Under the pieces are notes generated by a model. The model did no database searches and was not told the DNA's origin. It worked only from the letters and a program-made list of their open reading frames with translations. From Uloborus plumipes (lineage: Eukaryota > Arthropoda > Arachnida > Araneae > Uloboridae), in NCBI GenBank assembly GCA_038373865.1, contig JAXGGA010005181.1, forward strand, positions 16,535-80,534: a stretch of DNA of 64,000 nt, read 5' to 3'. Shown here in pieces: positions 12,901-26,700 of this stretch (position 1 is the first letter of the stretch; each line of letters opens with the position of its first letter). Made by a program: the position numbers and the translations under genes.

Positions 12901-15900
12901 TATATTTATTTATTTTTACAGAGCAGGGCTTTTGAATTATCATCTGGCACTGAATATCACTCTCTACTTAAAGAAGGAAGAAAAATATTTACCCTGGAAA
13001 GCTGCTATGCATGGATTTTCTTTTATTGATTCAATGATTTGCAGAAGTGCTATTTATGGTAAATGGAAGGTTAGTTTTCCAAACGCACTACTTATTATTT
13101 TGGTTTTAAAAAACAGTGAACGAGTAAAAGATTGCCAATAAGGAGGAGTGTGAATTAAATTATTTATAACTAATGACTTTAATGCGCAGAAGGGAAAGAA
13201 AAAATGTATCTCCTTTGCAGGTGATTAAAAAAAATACAATTATTAAGAACTCATAAACGAGATTTTTCTAATAGTTGATGAAAAATTTGGATTGACACAA
13301 ATTTAAATTTACTTGTATTACAAAAATTTTTACAATTAATCACTAATGCTGTAATCGAAGTTTGAAAATAAGTTTTGTATGAATGTTTTCAAAATAATAA
13401 TAATGATATTTTTACTATTAATCACTAATGCTGTAATCGAAGTTTGAAAATAAGTTTTGTATGAATGTTTTCAAAATAATAATAATGATAATAACAAAAT
13501 GAAAGATCATAATAAATTAAAATATTGATAACCTTTTTTTTTCCCTCGTACGCAATTGCTTTTATTATAAGAAGCTTTGTAGAGTAATCTCAAAATATAA
13601 TTATCTCTGCCCATTGTTGCTATCGAATTATTGGCAAACGTCGAGTTAAGACGAGTTTATCTGAGTGAGGGGTAAGTAAAAACTTGCTGCGCTTGACCCG
13701 TTCATTTCAATATGACTCTGCTTAATTTAGAGTCTGACACTCGTCTGAGAAAGCTGGCATCCGTGTGCAAACTAATAGATTCTTCGATTTCCACCGATGA
13801 ACCGGATGTTAGCCCTTTCATATCATCAATAGTCGGACAGTAATTAGTTCTACTAGCAGATTCTAAAATCAAATCGTAGATATAGGCTTGACAGCAGAGA
13901 ATTTATAGAAAAATACAAAAGCATTTTAGAGGAAATGAAAACCAAATGTTTGAAGAGAAAGATAAGGATGTAGCTGCTATACAAAGAATAAATTTTTGAG
14001 TATTAATCTTACGTTTACTAATATAACTACAAGAAGGAAAATTTAATATTAGTCATTGCTTTCGTCATAATGCGTCATCTGGCAAGTCAGCCCATTAAGT
14101 AAAACAATCATTGAATATACTCGCAGCAATACAAGGATGTCTCTTTTTTTTTTCTTTGAATCAAAATCTTATCTATGTTTGAAAATTGTTAAGAGGATGT
14201 TTACAATTATTACTACATACCATTTTATTTTACTAACGAGTATTCTTTCCCCCTTAGAAATATCTAATAGAGCAGCTGAAGCCAATGTATGATAAACTTG
14301 GCTGGGAAGGAAGTGAAGATGAGAATATCTTAACAACGTAAGTGAAACTCTGTTAAAAGCAATTTCAAAAAGAAAACGCGCCTATACTCGGTTACTTTGA
14401 AATATGCGTATCAAGTTTAGAAATTTCGCGTCATCTCTATGGAAACCGTACGAAAGAAAATAGCTCCACTCTCTTTTTATGCACTGCTGTTGAGGCATTT
14501 CATTTATTTTATGTTTATCGAATGAGGCTTACGCTTTTATTTATATCCTCATGTCTCAGTTATTTTTCAACGTTTTCTAACAAATCTAGTCATACATTAG
14601 CACAGCAAAAATCTCTAAGAAAAAGTTCTGCTTTATTAACGTTGATTTTTCGATAGAATAATAGTTTACGCACAAAGCAATTTTAAACGTTTGCATTTAA
14701 CCATTGTTGCAAAAGCTAAGTGGGGGAAAAATCCATTGGGCCTTAACTATGACAACCATGCATCAGGGGGAGAGTGGGAAATTAATTTCACTTCGTGCCG
14801 CCTCCTCTCGTTACACGGGGTATAATATTCTCGAATGATTTGATACATATATGGAAATTTATTAAAGTCTTATTATTGTTTAACTTGTTCATGGATTTTT
14901 TTTTTTTTTTCAAATGTTTGAATACTGTAGAAAAGACAAGTTGTTTTTTCTGCATGAACAGTGTGCTAGCAGAGAACCAACTTTTACAAAAAAATAAAAT
15001 AAAATAAAAAATAAAAAACAACAATTTTCGCCAGGAGGTATTTTGGAAACAGAATTTGACCTGAAGTAAGTAAATTGAGACAAATCCTTAACCTCCCTCC
15101 CAGAAAAAGGGAAAAGCAGGTTATCGTTATCCATGATTCGTAATGTTTTGTAGAATCTTGATTTTTTTTTTTTTTTTTTTGCATTATTATATTATTTAAA
15201 GTGTTCGTACAGTTGGTAAAAAGTTTGAAAATTTTATAAAAGGGTAAGTTGTTTTCCCTCCACTTACATTGTGCTTGCGAAAAAACAACTTTTACAAAAT
15301 TCATTGTTTTTCGCCTATAATTTACATACAAAAAATGTGGCTACCAAATTAGTTCTCAAATTGGAGACTTTGAGACTAATCTGGAATATTCCTCTCGGAA
15401 AAAGAAAAGTGCAGACTATGGAAACTTCTCAATTCGTGATACGTTTGTATTCTAAAAACTTGGCTTTTTTAAAAACATTGCATTATTATTTAAATTATTG
15501 ATACATTTAGTAAAGCGTTTGAATACTGCAGAAAGGATACGTTGTTTTCACTACTCGGACACTATACTAGCAGAGAAACATCTTTTACAAAGATCATTGA
15601 TCTTAATCGATAATTTATATTTAAGGGATTTGGCGACAAATCTAGCCCTTAATTTTACGATTTTGAGCCAAATCCTTGATATTCCTCGAAAAACAAATAA
15701 ATAAATAAATAAATAGATGAATAAATAAATAAAGAAATGAATTTTGGCGTCTCAAGTTCAAAATATATTGTTCGTAAAGACGAATTGCGATAGGTGTGTG
15801 TGTTGCCATGTGTGTGGGATCTCTCGTCGCCATGTGCTACGTATCTAGAAAAATAACTTACTCCTCGAACTTAAAAACAGTTCATTGGAAAATGTTTCCT

Positions 15901-18900
15901 GTAAAGAACCCCATTTTATTTTTATACTGCTCTTATTGTAAGCCTGAATTCACAAAAATTTTTCTTCATATCAACAGAGTCAAACATCGATGAGGCAGCA
16001 CATCTGAAGCTTAGCTACCGTTTTTCTTTCAATGCGACTTAAGTACACATACCAATGGTTCCGCTTTTCCCCTTTAGGCCAAGTGGAGGGGTGTTTCTCC
16101 TACATGTTAAACGCAGCGTCTTTCCCTCAGGTTGAAGGACGCAATTTTCTTTTAGACCTCTATGGTATTCTTGCTGCTAGCGACTCTCAGCAAGAAAAGG
16201 CTTGCTGGTTAGGTGCTCCTTATGACCCCTACCATGTTAGGATTGGCACTAATAGTAGGTCTTTTCCTCGCCCACTTCCGGCGCGAAGTTAGTACAGAGC
16301 CTGAGGCTCTAAACTCTAGTAATTTTGCACATACATTTAACCCAGTCCTTCCATTTGCTTCATGTCAGCTCAATCATGTTCTCTCTCACTCAAACAACGA
16401 AAAAGAGCTAATTCATATTCGAAAAATTTTCTCACTATCTGTATCGATTTTCTTTCAATGCGACTTAAGTACACATACCAGTGGTTCCGCCATTCTCTTT
16501 TAAGCTAAGTGCAAGGGTGATGGCGTCCAAATACATTAAACGCAGCGTCTTTCCCTCAGGTTGAAAGACGTAATTTTCTTATAGTCTTCTCATTAAGAGC
16601 CGTTTTTTTTAAGAATCAGGCAGTCAAAAAACTTGACGTTTTTGATTTTGCTGAAAATTTCAGAATATGGTCTTTATTTAAAATTATTAAACACGTGTTT
16701 TTTTATTTTTTCAAAAAAAAATTTTTTCTTTCCGTTTTGGGAGGTCAAAGTTGGACTTTGCTCTTTTTTTCAATAAAAACATGCCAACTTAGATGAGCCA
16801 ATACTGTTTGCTTTAGGAGTGAACCGTGGAACTGACAATTATTTTGTGTTCTACTATATCCCCACTAACTGTAAGTACATAAATATTTGTGGACGACTCT
16901 TGGCACAAAGGTCAGAGGTCACTCAAAGTTGGACGAAAAATAGTTTTTAATGCAACTTTGACCGACCAAATCTTCTTGTGGAAACGGTGCACCACGGTAG
17001 TGTATATATCAGTAAATACCCACCAAAGAGTACTATCCAAAAACATAAAGATATGTGTGGTTGATATTTTACTTATTGAAATATTTGACTCTGAAGTTGC
17101 AGAAATCGCAAAATCACGTGACTTTGAGGGTCATTATCTCCTTGCAGCATGAGTGACCAGATACAAAACTAGTTGGAGAAGAAGCCTTTCTTGTCCTAGA
17201 AATACAATCCGTTAACAAACCTATGGCTACTCTTTCATTTTTTGCATAATTCTTCTCTAAACTTTGAAAAATTAGTGTTTTTCGGCGTTAAGGAAAAAGG
17301 CTAATTACCTGTTTTAAAATAGGTATTGCTATAATTTGTAGCATTATTGTATCCCAACTTTCTAACTAGCTGAAATGGCATCTAATGATGGTTATACAGT
17401 TGAAACCAAATTGAAAATGAATTGTCGAAAATACTCAGCATACGTCAAAAACCATATTTTTTTATTTGTCCAGGCGACGTTTTTTTTTTTTTTTTTTGTT
17501 ACAGTTCTTTATTCCGTTCGGTTCTGACATGGTAAGAAATTTATGTACTTCTTGTCGTTCTAGTTGCTGTAAAACAGGAAAGCAATGTATCTTAAGTCTG
17601 ATATAAAGCAATATATCCTGTCATATCAAGTTTATAATGCTAAAAGAATATTTTGAAATGGACAATAAACACAATAAAAAAAAAAAAAACTTCTGTTCAG
17701 CTGTGCCCTCTTGGTCGATGTTGTGAATGTCATCAAAAACTCAACTTTTTCACAAATAAGAAGCCCCTTTAGCAGAATGTCACTTCTTAAAAATCTTGGT
17801 ACATTAAAGCCCCATGGTGCAGGTCAGGAAATTTTTTATGACATTCATGACATCGAGCAAGAGGGCTCAGCTGAATAAGTAAGTTTTTTTTTTTTTTAAA
17901 TTAGGTCTATTATCCATTTCAAAATATTCTTTTACATTAAAAACTGGATATGACAAGAGAAATTACTTTATATCAGACTTAAGATACATTACTTTCCAGT
18001 TTTACAGCAACTAGAACGACAAGAAGTACATAAATTTGCTTACCATGTCGGAACCGAACGGAATAAAGAGCTGTAACAAAAAAAAAAAACGTCGCCTGGA
18101 CAAATAAAAAAATATGGTTTTTGACGTATACTGAGTATTTTCGACAATTCATTTTCAATTTGGTTTCAACTGTATAACCATCTTTAGATGCCATTTCAGC
18201 TAGTTAGGAAGTTGGGATATAATAATGCTACAAATAACAGCAATACCTATTTTAAAACAGGTAATTGGCCTTTTTTCTTAACGCCGAAAAACACTTTTTT
18301 CAAAGTTTAGAGAAGAATTATGCAAAAACTGAAAGAGTAGACATAGGTTTGCTAACGGATTGTGTTTCTGGGACAAGAAAGGCTTCTACTCCAACTAGTT
18401 TTGTATCTGGTCACTCATGCTGCAAGGAGATAATGACCCTCAAAGTCACGTGATTTTGCGATTTCTGCAACTTCAGAGTCAAATATTTCGATAAGCAAAA
18501 TATCAACCGCACATATCTTTATGTTTTTGGATACTACTCTTTGGTAGGTATTTACTGATATATACACTACCGTGGTGCACCGTTTCCACAAGAAGATTTG
18601 GTCGGTCAAAGTTGCATTAAAAAACTATTTTTCGTCCAACTTTGAGTGACCTCTGACCTTTGTGCCAAGAGTCGTCCACAAATATTTATGTACTTACAGT
18701 TAGTGGGGATATAGTAGAACACAAAATAATTGTCAGTTCCACGGTTCACTCCTAAAGCAAACAGTATTGGCTCATCTAAGTTGGCATGTTTTTATTGAAA
18801 AAAAGAGCAAAGTCCAACTTTGACCTCCCAAAACGGAAAGAAAAAATTTTTTTTTGAAAAAATAAAAAAACACGTGTTTAATAATTTTAAATAAAGACCA

Positions 18901-20665
18901 TATTCTGAAATTTTCATCAAAATCAAAAATGTCAAGTTTTTTGACTGCTTGATTCTTAAAAAAAACGGCTCTTAATCCCTATTACAGACTGATGACTACG
19001 TAATAAGGACGAAACTGCAGTCTCTTGAGATGGAATAATTGAGTTGGCTGTAAATTGCATGTATTACTGGCTTAAGGGCGATGACTTATTGCTTAATATA
19101 AAAGTGTTTATAACATTCACAAGTTTCCCAATGTTTTTAAGTTACGTTAATTAAAGAGAATAAATCTTTTGTATTCGAAATTACGCTTACCACATTGTTG
19201 AAGAAGAATGTTCTTTAGCTTTTTTTTTTTTTTTTTTCACTCGTTGTTCATCGTTGCTTTAGCACATAGCATGCATTAAGCAGTTATTTGTTCCAGATTT
19301 CATTAAAATAAAACTTGAATTCCATGAATGTTCGTCTCCATTCTATAGAGCGACAAAGAACCAAGCAGATACGTTATTTGTAGAACTGGTTCACTTGGTA
19401 CAAAAAAAGTTTCTACAATTATTTTTGGGGAGTTTTGTTTTTCATTAAACTATTACAAAAATATATTTTTGTGTGACTTATGAGCTTGAAAAAAAGTTTC
19501 GGCGAGTAACTATACCGTTTACTTTCCATTTTCAGATATACTAGAGGCAGCACGCTTGGATGGATGTGTGGTTACGGATATGAAGATTGTGTGCAAAAAG
19601 CCCAAGAAAAATTCAAAGCTTGGAAAGAAAATCCAGAGAACGTAGAAATGTAAGTTAATGGATTTGCTTACTTCTTCGCTTCTGACCTATAAACTAGCGT
19701 TGCCCGGTATTGCATTATGAAAATACTTATATTTAAATGTGTTAAATTTTATGAATTTGTATGCTTCAAGGCTTATCTCTACTGCTCTATATATTCAAAA
19801 TTGAAAGAAAATGGCCATTGTGAGACAGAAAATTTGAATTTTGAGCTTTTTGGATTTTTAAAAAATTTTAAAACCCCACCTATGTGAATTCTAATGCAAT
19901 ACCTCTGTACCAGGGCTGCGGAGTCGGAGGAAAAATGGTCGACTCCGCCTCCGGGATTTTAAAACTTCCGATTCCGACTCCCGACTCCTGCTTTTTTTAT
20001 TATTCATTTTTTTACCTAAATGTGAAGAGGGAAAAACCCTAAACAAACAGAAAAAATATTAAGTCCATTTTTAAAAGTTTCATTTTTATTCATGGGGGTA
20101 GCCAGGACTCACTTTAGGGCGGGGTAGCAAGCTGGGGTGTCCCAGTTGGAGGTCATAAGAGGTCATTGTGACCTCTCAAAAAGTTCAATTTTCTCCAGAG
20201 CAAAAGACAAGTGCCGCTCTTGTCATTTGACTCCGTACAAAACTCTAATCCTTTTCTTGTTAAAGGACCAGACTTTATTTTAACACATTGCATTTTTGCT
20301 GCAAATATTTTTCATTCACTTGCGTAAGCCCAAACATAGCAATTCGTTTCACACAGCAGACCCGCCATTTTGAAGCCCTTTTTAATGATCCTAGATGCTT
20401 AGGATTTGGATATTGGACGCTGAAGAATTGTATCTGTTAGTTTCAAAGATATGTTTTCACCTCCATAAAATTTCATCCAAATCGGAGGTGGTCGGAGTCG
20501 GAGTCGACACGTTTTCAGCGACTCCGACTCCTTTGATCTAAAATCAGCACGACTCCAACTCCGACTCCGCAGCCCTGCTCTGTACCAAGTTTGAAGAAAA
20601 TCCGACGAAAACTGCGACGTGGATTTGTATAAGGAACAAACATATATACAAATATACCTACATCC

Positions 20666-20755
<90 letters not shown>

Positions 20756-23700
20756 TGCTCGACATTGAAAATGCAACACCAAGAAGGAGTGGTCAGAAAT
20801 TGATGAAATTTGGTAAGAAAAAAGAGACAGCATGGAACAATAAGTGATATTTATTTCAAAATAAATAAGCAAAATTTAGAACGAGGACGGCGTCGGCTCA
20901 GTAAGAAGTAGAACCACCGCGGACAGTGATGCACGAAGAAACACGTCTAGGCATGGAGTCAATAAGCCTGCGGATGGTGTCCTGAGGGATGGCACTCCAT
21001 TCCCTTTCAACCATTTGCCACAGTTGGTCCTCTGAACGAGGCAGTGACAGGTTCTGCAAACGGCGTCCAATCACGTCCCACACATGTTCGATTGGTGACA
21101 AGTCAGGAGAGTATGGTGGCCAGGAAAGCATCTGTACACCTCGTAGAGCATGTTGGCTGATTCGAGCACTGTGAGGCCGGGCGTTATCCTGTTGAAAAAT
21201 TGCATTTGGCAGACACTGAAGGTAGGGGATTGCCACCGGCCGCCGTACATTATCTACATATCGTTGGGCCGTCATAGTGCCCCGAATACGAACTAGAGGT
21301 GATACGGAATTGTATGCAATAGCGCCCCAAACCATTATGCCACGTTGTCGCGCTGTGGGGCGTTCCACAGTTGCTGCCGGATTCGATCTTTCTCCACGTC
21401 GACGCCACACACGTATGCGATGACTATCGCTGGACAAACAGAAGCGGGATTCATCTGAGAACACTACGGTTTGCCATTCTGCCATCCACGTCGCTCTGGT
21501 CTGGCACCATTCCAAACGTTGGAGTCTGTGCTGTGAGGTCAATGGCAGTCTTCTTAGCGGGCGCCGTGATTGCAGGCCACGTGCAACCAGTCGACGGGAA
21601 ATGGTTCTGGTCGACACAGGAACATCCAGGGTACCTTGCACGTGCTGCAGAATCGACGTACAAGTGACTTGCGGGTCCGCCACAGCTTGTCGGTGAATCC
21701 GTCGATCCAAGCGGTCTGACGTCACTCTGGCTGCACCTGCACCCCTCAATGTGGCTACATTTCCTCTTTCCAACCATCTCCGACACAGCCGATGCACAGT
21801 GCTTGCATCCATGTGGGTATCAGCTGCAATTTGACGTATGGACCAACCTCCCCTTCTCAGTCCGATCACCATACCCCTTGTAAAGTCGTCTATATGCTGG
21901 AAGTGTCTTCGTTGAGGACGGCGTGGCATTTCCTCCTATCACACGTATCCTTCGAGACAAAAACCAAATTTCTCCGATAATTAGTCTGGCAGAAAAACCA
22001 ACATGAACATAGCCCACTTTTCAACTTCATTCTCTTATATCTTACTTCACGTGCGTCGGAGAGCTGCGCATTTCATATCATTTGCATAACTCAGTGACGT
22101 GCGTCTACGGTAAAATTTGCATGAATTTCTGACCACTCCTTCTTGGTGTTGCATTTTCAATGTCGAGCAGTGTATATAGATGGATAGATATCGTACCGAA
22201 AGTAGAATACTTTTTCTCTGTCTTAATGCAAAAAAGTAAAATTAATTTTGCCCCCCCCCCCAGTACCTCTAATAAACAATTAACCTTTCCAGCCTACTAA
22301 AAGATAAAGGAACAGGGTCTTCCCCAACAGCACGTACTGCCCATTCGAAGCGACTACGTTTTCTTTTGGCGAAATTATGAATTTCTTTTTTGCAATTCAC
22401 GCCTTGATTATAATTCAGTTGTTTCAATTATGATTATGTTTTCGTTCGAATTTAAAACCACTGTTTCCTTAACTTTTAAAAAGTCTTTTCCTACGTCTAG
22501 TGAATAGAATAGAACCCGTATCGCCCTCTTCTTTAACTGATTAGGTCTTTAGTCAACTGAACTAAGAAATCCAAAAATAAAAATTTACTTACATTTCTAC
22601 GTCATACTTAAAATCATTAGCGTTTCTCATTAATTATTTCAGAATTTGAACGATAGCATTCATTTTTAAAAGGCTCTCTAACTGCTCAACTTCCAGACTA
22701 ACTGTCTAAAAAAAACATTGTAACTTCTCAAAAGTTTCTCTACTTTTGTGTTTTTGAAATCCCTGATAATACTGTTCATACGTGAAAGCCGCGCCTAGCA
22801 CTAGGGAGCACTTCTGCTTAAAAAAGGGTAGATGGGTTCTGAGTGATAACTTTTCGAAGTTTTCAATTTAAAACTTGCATTTTTGCTATATTCTTTTGAC
22901 ATATTCAACTAAACTATGTATTTGAAATTAGCATCGTTCTGCGTTGCTTGATACTGCTCAAAATGCTTCTTTTTATTCTACCCCTTATTGTTATCTTACC
23001 TATCACCATTATTTTGGTAAGCTCAGATAAGACCTGACGCATGCGTAAATATGTAGAAGGTTTTGCCTAAAAAAATCAGACAGTAATTCTTTTATCCGAC
23101 GTAATGCAGCTACTAAGCCCATTATGACGTAAACCGTCATTTTGATGCCGACCGAATTTAATCTTTGATTGCAAATTTAAATGTCGTGTGGTATTAATTG
23201 CCAATTCTTCTCTGTTTATCTAGTAGTAAAATTAAGTGCTAAGCAAAGCAATAGCAGCATGAACTATCATGAAATAGCTATGTGCATGGATTAAAAGTGC
23301 ATATTTTGCAGTGTTAAAAATGAAAACAAAAGCCAACAGCGCCATTATTTCACAGAATGAGTTTTTATATTTAAGTAATTATTTTCAATGCAATTGGAAC
23401 CAATTTCATGTAATTGGCTCAAAGTTTTACGGAAAAAAAATTACACCGTAGCTATGGCAGTTTTGACATTGAACACACACACACAAAAAGCTAAAATAAC
23501 GAGGTGCTTTTTTTTTTAATTTAATTGCACAGCAATAACTGAACTAAACGACGTGAAAATTGGTATACAAGGTTAAATATGCATGCTGATTACAGCCAAT
23601 GAAAAAAGAGGGGCGAATGCATAGTAGTAGTTTTAAAGTTTATATTAATTTTAGTTTGAGGGCAATCACTAAACCAGCAGTAGTCAACCCGTCAATCGCG

Positions 23701-26700
23701 ATCGACCAGTCGATCTCCAGCCCGTTCCCAGTCGATCGCGGTAATATTTTGAACTTGCTTTATATCTGAGTAGAATTCAAAGCAACCATTTAATAAGTAG
23801 CAGAGACTTTTTCGATGAGAGTTTACCTACAATTCGAGTCAGCCTTCTCTCATCTTAAGCAAAACGTCCGTTTAAATATGCAGTGCATGCATAATGCCAC
23901 CCCCCTCCCCCGAAGTCGATCTTGTGTTCACACCAAACTTGGAAAGTAGATCTTCAGTCAATTTACGTTGCCGACCGCTGCACTAAGCAAAACTTTTTTT
24001 TCGGCATTTTATCGAGCACACTGCCGACCACCACGTCTAGTGGTCAGAGAAGTCTGACCGGGATGGATGAGTCCCGGGCTCGAATCCAGGTTCGAGGATG
24101 TGCTTTCTCTCTCCTGTCCTTGTCCTTGTCCTTTGTGTGAATGTGTTGTGCTGTGAAAGGTTGCCTGCAATAGAAACGGGTCCCTGTGGCACATGTGTGT
24201 ACTGTGGAAGTTGGACTTCACACCAAATGACGGAGCAGTTGAAAAAGTAAAGCAGCGCACTCAAAATTGCCAGTCTGGCTGGTACAAGACAACAACAACA
24301 ACATCGTGCACATTATTTAGGGTACCTTTATTATGTAGTATTTGAAAGAACTCATTTTTTTCAGGACTGTAGCAATACTTTTATAATACATAATAATTTG
24401 TAGCTTCGCATAAAAGACCGGAACAAGACATATCCGCCGCAAATTTTTTACCCCTCTTTCCCGCATGGGATATTTCCGCCGCGACTCCTATTCCCCTCTG
24501 ACTGGCACAGGACAAATCCGCCGCGCCATTTCCAAGGGTGAGAAAGGGGTTACTGGTTTAAAATTTTCATTCTAGGCGACACATCTTCATTTGGCGGCAA
24601 AGACCTAATCTAAAAAGCGGATTTTATTCCCGGACTACTTATATTAGGGGGGAAATCGCAAAGAAATAAAAAAAAACAAAACACAATGCACTGTAAGTCA
24701 ATTTAAACTTGGCCAATTTTACTTCGCCAAACATTACACTCTACCAGCTCAATCGGCGGATTTGTCCTGTCGTACAGAAATGGCGGAGAAAGACGCGGCG
24801 AAAATGTCTCATGAGGGGGATGATAGCGAAAAATTTTGCAGCGGAAATGTCCTACGTTGTGGCGGAGATGTCCTGTGCCCTAAAAGACATAATTGAAGGG
24901 CTTGGAGGATGAAGGGGCTATGTCACATTCAAAAAAATGAACACTGGATAAAGGTAAGCAAATAAAACTTGGTACATCAAACAGTAGATGCTATTATAAC
25001 AATTTCATATACGCACTAACGACAAAACCAGAAAACAAAAAAGTTGCAACAATAAAACTTTGAACTGTAATTACTCTTAATTTCTATTTTGTCACATAAC
25101 GCCTTCATCTCCCCAGCCCTTCAATTGTTTGTTTGTTCTTTTCATTAAAAAACAATTGTGGAATAAGCGCATTTTTTATGCTGTTGAATACACAAATGAG
25201 CACAGTGTTTATTTTACAAAATGTCGTTTCCAAACTCCTTTGAATATTTCTACTGGCTCTAATCAGTGCTTTCTTCTTTCAGAATTTCTCCCAACTTGAG
25301 AAGTTTGGTTTACTGCACCGCCGTCAAACACGGAGGGGAAGAAGCTTGGGCGTTCCTCTGGGAGCGCTACAAGGCGGCTCAAATTGCTTCCGAAAAAGAC
25401 AAGTTCATGTACGCTTTAGCTTGTGCCAAAGAACCCTGGCTGCTGACAAGGTAACAACTGAAATACATTTTTTTTAATAAAAATAATAGTTTGTAATAAC
25501 ATGCAATTCATTTACAAATTTTGTTCCAGTAGCTATTGTAATTTGTGCTTTATTTTTAATGACGAGCAGCAAAATTGTTTTCATTTGTATTGAAAATTCC
25601 TGATTGCATTTGCAATTGGAATTCTCTTGCGAAATGGAGTATGATACGCACTGTTTTTTTCTTTAATTAATGATTGTTAATAATTTAGAATGGGGACTTT
25701 TCTTTCTTATTTTCTCTTTTCCTTTTTCTTCTTTTTTTAAACCTTTAAACATTTGCTCAGTATTTTGACTTTAATAATTTTCCAAGAATACCCGAAGTCT
25801 ACTATGATGGTTAACACTGAAACCCATTTGAACTTTTCTTTCCATTACCGTATCCAATCCAACAGTTATTTTCCCCCTTAGATACAAAAAAAATGACCCC
25901 CCCTCCCCCTACTTCTTCTTGTTGAAATTATTCAAATGAATCTTCACGCTTCCTTAAGAAACATCAAAATATAGCATCTACTACTCTTGAAACGAAAAGT
26001 CGATGTTTATTAAATAGTTTTTATAGCGGTATATTTTTTAATACGCTTTTATTAGTTTCACATGTGGGTTTGTTTGTTTGTTTGTATGTATGTATCTATG
26101 TATGTAACTCTGAATAAAAGATAAAATGCACGTTCTTTACAATTATAAAAGTAATACATTTAAGACTATTATTAATACTAAATGCAAAACTATATTACAC
26201 GTTGAAATATTACAAGTCATGTAAACTTAACGAATATTTAATAGTTTTGAAAATCAGAGGGAAATCAGTTAGAGTATCATGAAATGTAGTTTAACCTTTA
26301 GTATTAATGATAGTATTAAGTATATTACTTTTATATTTGTAAAGAAAAAAGCTCTCTAAAAGCGTATTTTTTAGTTTTTTAAAACTATAATTAAATTATT
26401 TACATCAATGTCTGGTTTTATCTATATGACGATCATTTATAAACTTTTTATTTCGCAGATACTTAAACTGGAGCCTTACGGCCGATTCTGGGATCAGAAG
26501 ACAAGACGGAAGTTACGTTTTCAGGTCCGTGGGAGCCAAGCTGTATGGTCGGGATCTCACGTTCAACTATATACGAGACAAGTGGAACGTTATATTTGAA
26601 AGGTATGTCTTTTGCTACGCTTTGAAAAGAAGAAAAACTTTAATTTTTTATAAAATTACAAAATTTTGCTGTAGTTCTTGCAGGCATGCCAACTTTCTAA

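Larger units (their letters stand above)
20753..22172 (-). mobile_element. complete Tc1-like transposon with TA target duplication
   Basis: The first 49 bp (starting CACTGCTCGACATTGAAAAT) are repeated without mismatch, inverted, at 22124-22172. Both ends are flanked by TA. The 1420-bp element carries one open transposase on the minus strand. Perfect terminal repeats and an open frame suggest recent transposition. It is inserted at the end of a TA microsatellite in the intron after exon h. Confidence 0.95.

Noticed and set aside
12842..13141. 99-residue frame starting before exon f
   Set aside because: Only 12922-13069 matches the M1 family, and splice sites bound it precisely. The ends are read-through into introns.
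20399..20872. 157-residue minus-strand open frame
   Set aside because: It is mostly Tyr-Ile repeats from the TA microsatellite plus the hAT MITE, not a protein gene.
21371..21786. Open frames of 98 and 111 residues within the Tc1 element
   Set aside because: Shadows of the intact transposase in other frames; they show no family motifs.
24009..24264. Overlapping 75-83 residue frames
   Set aside because: They lie across the tRNA-derived SINE and are not conserved protein.
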